Positions 61,928-64,000 of a DNA stretch of 64,000 nucleotides are shown here, piece after piece. Source of the stretch: a bacterium (GTDB lineage Bacteria; Babelota; Babeliae; Babelales; Vermiphilaceae); contig CP064961.1 of assembly GCA_016699125.1 (NCBI GenBank), positions 558,001 to 622,000 on the forward strand. The letters are read 5' to 3'. Every line of letters starts with the position of its first letter. Position 1 is the stretch's first letter. The position numbers and the translations under genes are program-made. Below the pieces are notes generated by a model. That model made no database searches. It saw nothing but the letters and a program-made list of their open reading frames with translations, and was not told where the DNA came from.

Positions 61928-64000
61928 TTAGACATCCAGATTTTTGGCAAACTGTCCAAACTGTTCGATATAATCTTTCCGTCCTTTCACATCATCGCCC
62001 ATCAAAGAAGTGAACCAGAAATCGGCCGCAAGCGCATCCTGTACTGTGACTTTCAAAAGACTGCGAGAATTCTGATCCATTGATGTTTCCCACAGCTGTT
62101 CAGGATTCATTTCACCAAGTCCTTTGTAGCGTTGAATATTCATGAAAGGTTTGGTAATGACTGACAGCCCTTCAAAAAGATTAATGATTCCTTTTGCTTG
62201 ATAGTGAGCATCTCGTGCTTTTGCTTTCAATGTCCATTCATTCATTTCAAAAGCTTGTAATACCTCAATGAATCGACAGATTTCTTCTAACTCTTCTGAC
62301 TGAAAAAATGCCAAAGGAGCTGACCATTGTTTGCTTAACTTTTTAAATAAAAGTCGTGCACCCAATTGCGGTTGCAATCCTTCGGCGACTTCGTCGGCCG
62401 TTAATGTGCTGATGCTGATAGCATACTCGGCAAAAGCTGTTGATAGATGCTTAATAAGTGCGGCAATACCATCATCTGTTTTCCAGTGCAGTAGTTTAAC
62501 TGCATTTGCAAGTTCATGTGCCTGCGTTGTGGTGATTTGAAAACGCAGTGACGTTTTTAATAATAATGCCTTGTACTGCGCAAACTGTTCTAATGCTGTT
62601 TTTACCTCTTCTTCTCCATATTCCTTTGTATTCATTATAATCTGTGTATTTTCTTTTGCCCACTCAAAGATAAAGTCTGTAAAAGCTTTTTCATCTTTTA
62701 GATACTGCTCAATCTTACCAATCTTTGCTTTATAAAGCGGTGGTTGTGCAATGTACAGATATTCCTTTTCAATAAGCCCAGGCATATATCTGAAGAAAAA
62801 TGTTAAAAGTAACGTGCGAATATGTGATCCATCAACATCGGCATCGGTCATAAGCACAATCTTATGATAGCGTGCTTTACTACTATCAAAATCTTCGCCA
62901 ATTCCACAACCAATGGCAGCAATGAGCGATTTAATCTCTTCATTCGACAGTATCTTGTCAAGCCGTGCTTTTTCAACATTCAAGATTTTACCTTTTAAAG
63001 GCAAAATCGCCTGATTATTGCGATCACGGCCCTGTTTTGCAGAGCCACCTGCTGAATCACCTTCGACAATAAACAGTTCTGCTTCTGCCGGATTTTCATT
63101 TGAACAGTCGGCAAGTTTTCCTGGTAGTACTGTTGATTCCAGTACCGTTTTTCTTCGTGTCAGTTCGCGAGCTTTTTTTGCCGCTTCGCGTGCCCGTTTT
63201 GCAAGTTCTGCTTTTTGCAATATCTTTTTTGCAATTGCCGGATTTTCTTCAAAAAACCGTTCTAAAAATGCGAATACCCATGAATCCACTAGGCCTTTGA
63301 TATCATTGTTGCCCAGTTTTGTTTTAGTCTGACCTTCAAATTGAGGCTCAGGAACTTTGATGCTTATTACTGCAACAATACCTTCGCGAACATCTTCTGA
63401 TGAAAAGGCATCATTTGGATTTTTTATAATACCATATTCGATTGCTTTTTTGTTGCAGATTTTTGTCAATGCAGATCGAAATCCTGACACATGCGTTCCA
63501 CCTTCAACTGTATTGATATTGTTGACAAAAGAGAATATCTGTTCGCCGTATCCATCATTATATTGCATTGCAACTTCGAAAATATACTGTTCGTCTTCAT
63601 ACTGATTATAAATGACCTCTGGAAAAATCGGATCTTTCTTTTTATTGATATGTTCGACAAAGGTAACGATACCGCCTTCAAAATAAAAATCATTGCGAGT
63701 ATCGGTGTCCTCTTCGATCAGTTCAATTTTTAAGTTCCTATTTAAAAATGCAAGCTCGCGCAAACGTGATGACAATGTTTCAAAACTAAACTGGAGTGTT
63801 TCTTGAAAAATAGTCACATCAGGATAGAAGCGTACCACGGTTCCCCGTTTTTCAGTTTTTCCAACGACTGCCAGCGGAGCAAGCGGTTTGCCTTTTTCAT
63901 ATTTTTGTGTATGAATTTTTCCATGATTAAAAACGGTGACTTCAAGCCATGCAGAAAGCGCATTCACAACCGATACACCAACACCATGTAAGCCGCCTGA
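61928..64000 (-). CDS. gyrB: DNA gyrase subunit B, C-terminal part
   Basis: The frame is open to the window end and encodes 690 residues, starting within the ATP-lid GGLHGVGVSVVN; the N-terminal half of the ATPase domain lies beyond the window. The transducer, Toprim (VEGDSAGGSAKQGRDR, PLKGKILNVEKA, DADVDGSHIRTLLLTF) and the C-terminal QRYKGLGEMNP are present. An insert of roughly 170 residues before QRYKGLG is of the long Gram-negative type. The subunit supplies ATP hydrolysis for negative supercoiling with GyrA. The final turn ends in a strong terminator. Confidence 0.97.
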   Translation of the reverse strand, partial: SGGLHGVGVSVVNALSAWLEVTVFNHGKIHTQKYEKGKPLAPLAVVGKTEKRGTVVRFYPDVTIFQETLQFSFETLSSRLRELAFLNRNLKIELIEEDTDTRNDFYFEGGIVTFVEHINKKKDPIFPEVIYNQYEDEQYIFEVAMQYNDGYGEQIFSFVNNINTVEGGTHVSGFRSALTKICNKKAIEYGIIKNPNDAFSSEDVREGIVAVISIKVPEPQFEGQTKTKLGNNDIKGLVDSWVFAFLERFFEENPAIAKKILQKAELAKRAREAAKKARELTRRKTVLESTVLPGKLADCSNENPAEAELFIVEGDSAGGSAKQGRDRNNQAILPLKGKILNVEKARLDKILSNEEIKSLIAAIGCGIGEDFDSSKARYHKIVLMTDADVDGSHIRTLLLTFFFRYMPGLIEKEYLYIAQPPLYKAKIGKIEQYLKDEKAFTDFIFEWAKENTQIIMNTKEYGEEEVKTALEQFAQYKALLLKTSLRFQITTTQAHELANAVKLLHWKTDDGIAALIKHLSTAFAEYAISISTLTADEVAEGLQPQLGARLLFKKLSKQWSAPLAFFQSEELEEICRFIEVLQAFEMNEWTLKAKARDAHYQAKGIINLFEGLSVITKPFMNIQRYKGLGEMNPEQLWETSMDQNSRSLLKVTVQDALAADFWFTSLMGDDVKGRKDYIEQFGQFAKNLDV

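Noticed and set aside
1..64000. CRISPR arrays, rRNA genes or prophage clusters
   Set aside because: No regularly spaced direct repeats, no rRNA-like sequence and no phage structural genes were seen.

Overview
This window is AT-rich bacterial chromosome from a small, host-associated lineage. The mix fits the amoeba-associated Candidatus Dependentiae (TM6) group best: an archaeal-like ATP-dependent DNA ligase, a Bat operon, a collagen-like secreted protein, many lineage-specific proteins with signal peptides, and decayed insertion sequences beside ordinary housekeeping genes. The taxon is an inference from gene content, not from a marker gene; no rRNA is present. The window starts inside the end of cmk and stops inside gyrB.

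Layout. Positions 1-7.1 kb: cmk tail, an IS30 remnant, unknown secreted proteins, DNA ligase, HU and a TatD nuclease. 7.1-20.2 kb: mostly minus-strand housekeeping genes (membrane hydrolase, SpoIID, RNase H, zinc-ribbon coiled coil, tRNA-CAU, BrnQ, LemA/TPM, endonuclease IV, phosphohexomutase, frameshifted SbcC), plus a Dps on the plus strand with an export signal. 20.2-24.1 kb: tandem secreted paralogs of unknown function. 24.2-26.4 kb: topA. 26.7-31 kb: IS5, IS427-like and IS481 debris around two unknown secreted proteins. 31-41.3 kb: a plus-strand run of membrane protein, plsC, batA-B-C-D-E, an M23 peptidase and lepB, then a secreted unknown. 41.3-46.2 kb: ABC exporter, tRNA-Cys, tRNA-Leu, HU, and a GspE/PilB ATPase whose N-terminal domain is a separate gene. 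46.3-54 kb: a 3.1-kb tandem duplication of a giant secreted protein gene; the second copy is cut by an intact IS427-type element with a TA target duplication. 54-58.9 kb: a protein with a duplicated domain, a collagen-like protein, two secreted coiled-coil proteins and a TonB/TolA-like protein. 58.9-64 kb: tilS, a lipoprotein gene truncated by an IS30 element, and gyrB.

How the genes may work together. The Bat-M23-LepB run and the SpoIID, LemA/TPM, TonB-like and ABC genes point to an actively maintained envelope with periplasm and outer membrane. About a dozen unknown genes encode exported proteins, several ending in a membrane helix, which suggests a species-specific surface or host-interaction repertoire that grows by tandem duplication and is eroded by ISs. 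The most interesting items are the duplicated 46.9-54 kb family with its IS-interrupted copy, the Dps gene with two plausible starts (exported and cytosolic), the 20.3-24.1 kb paralog array next to a broken sbcC, and the split secretion ATPase.
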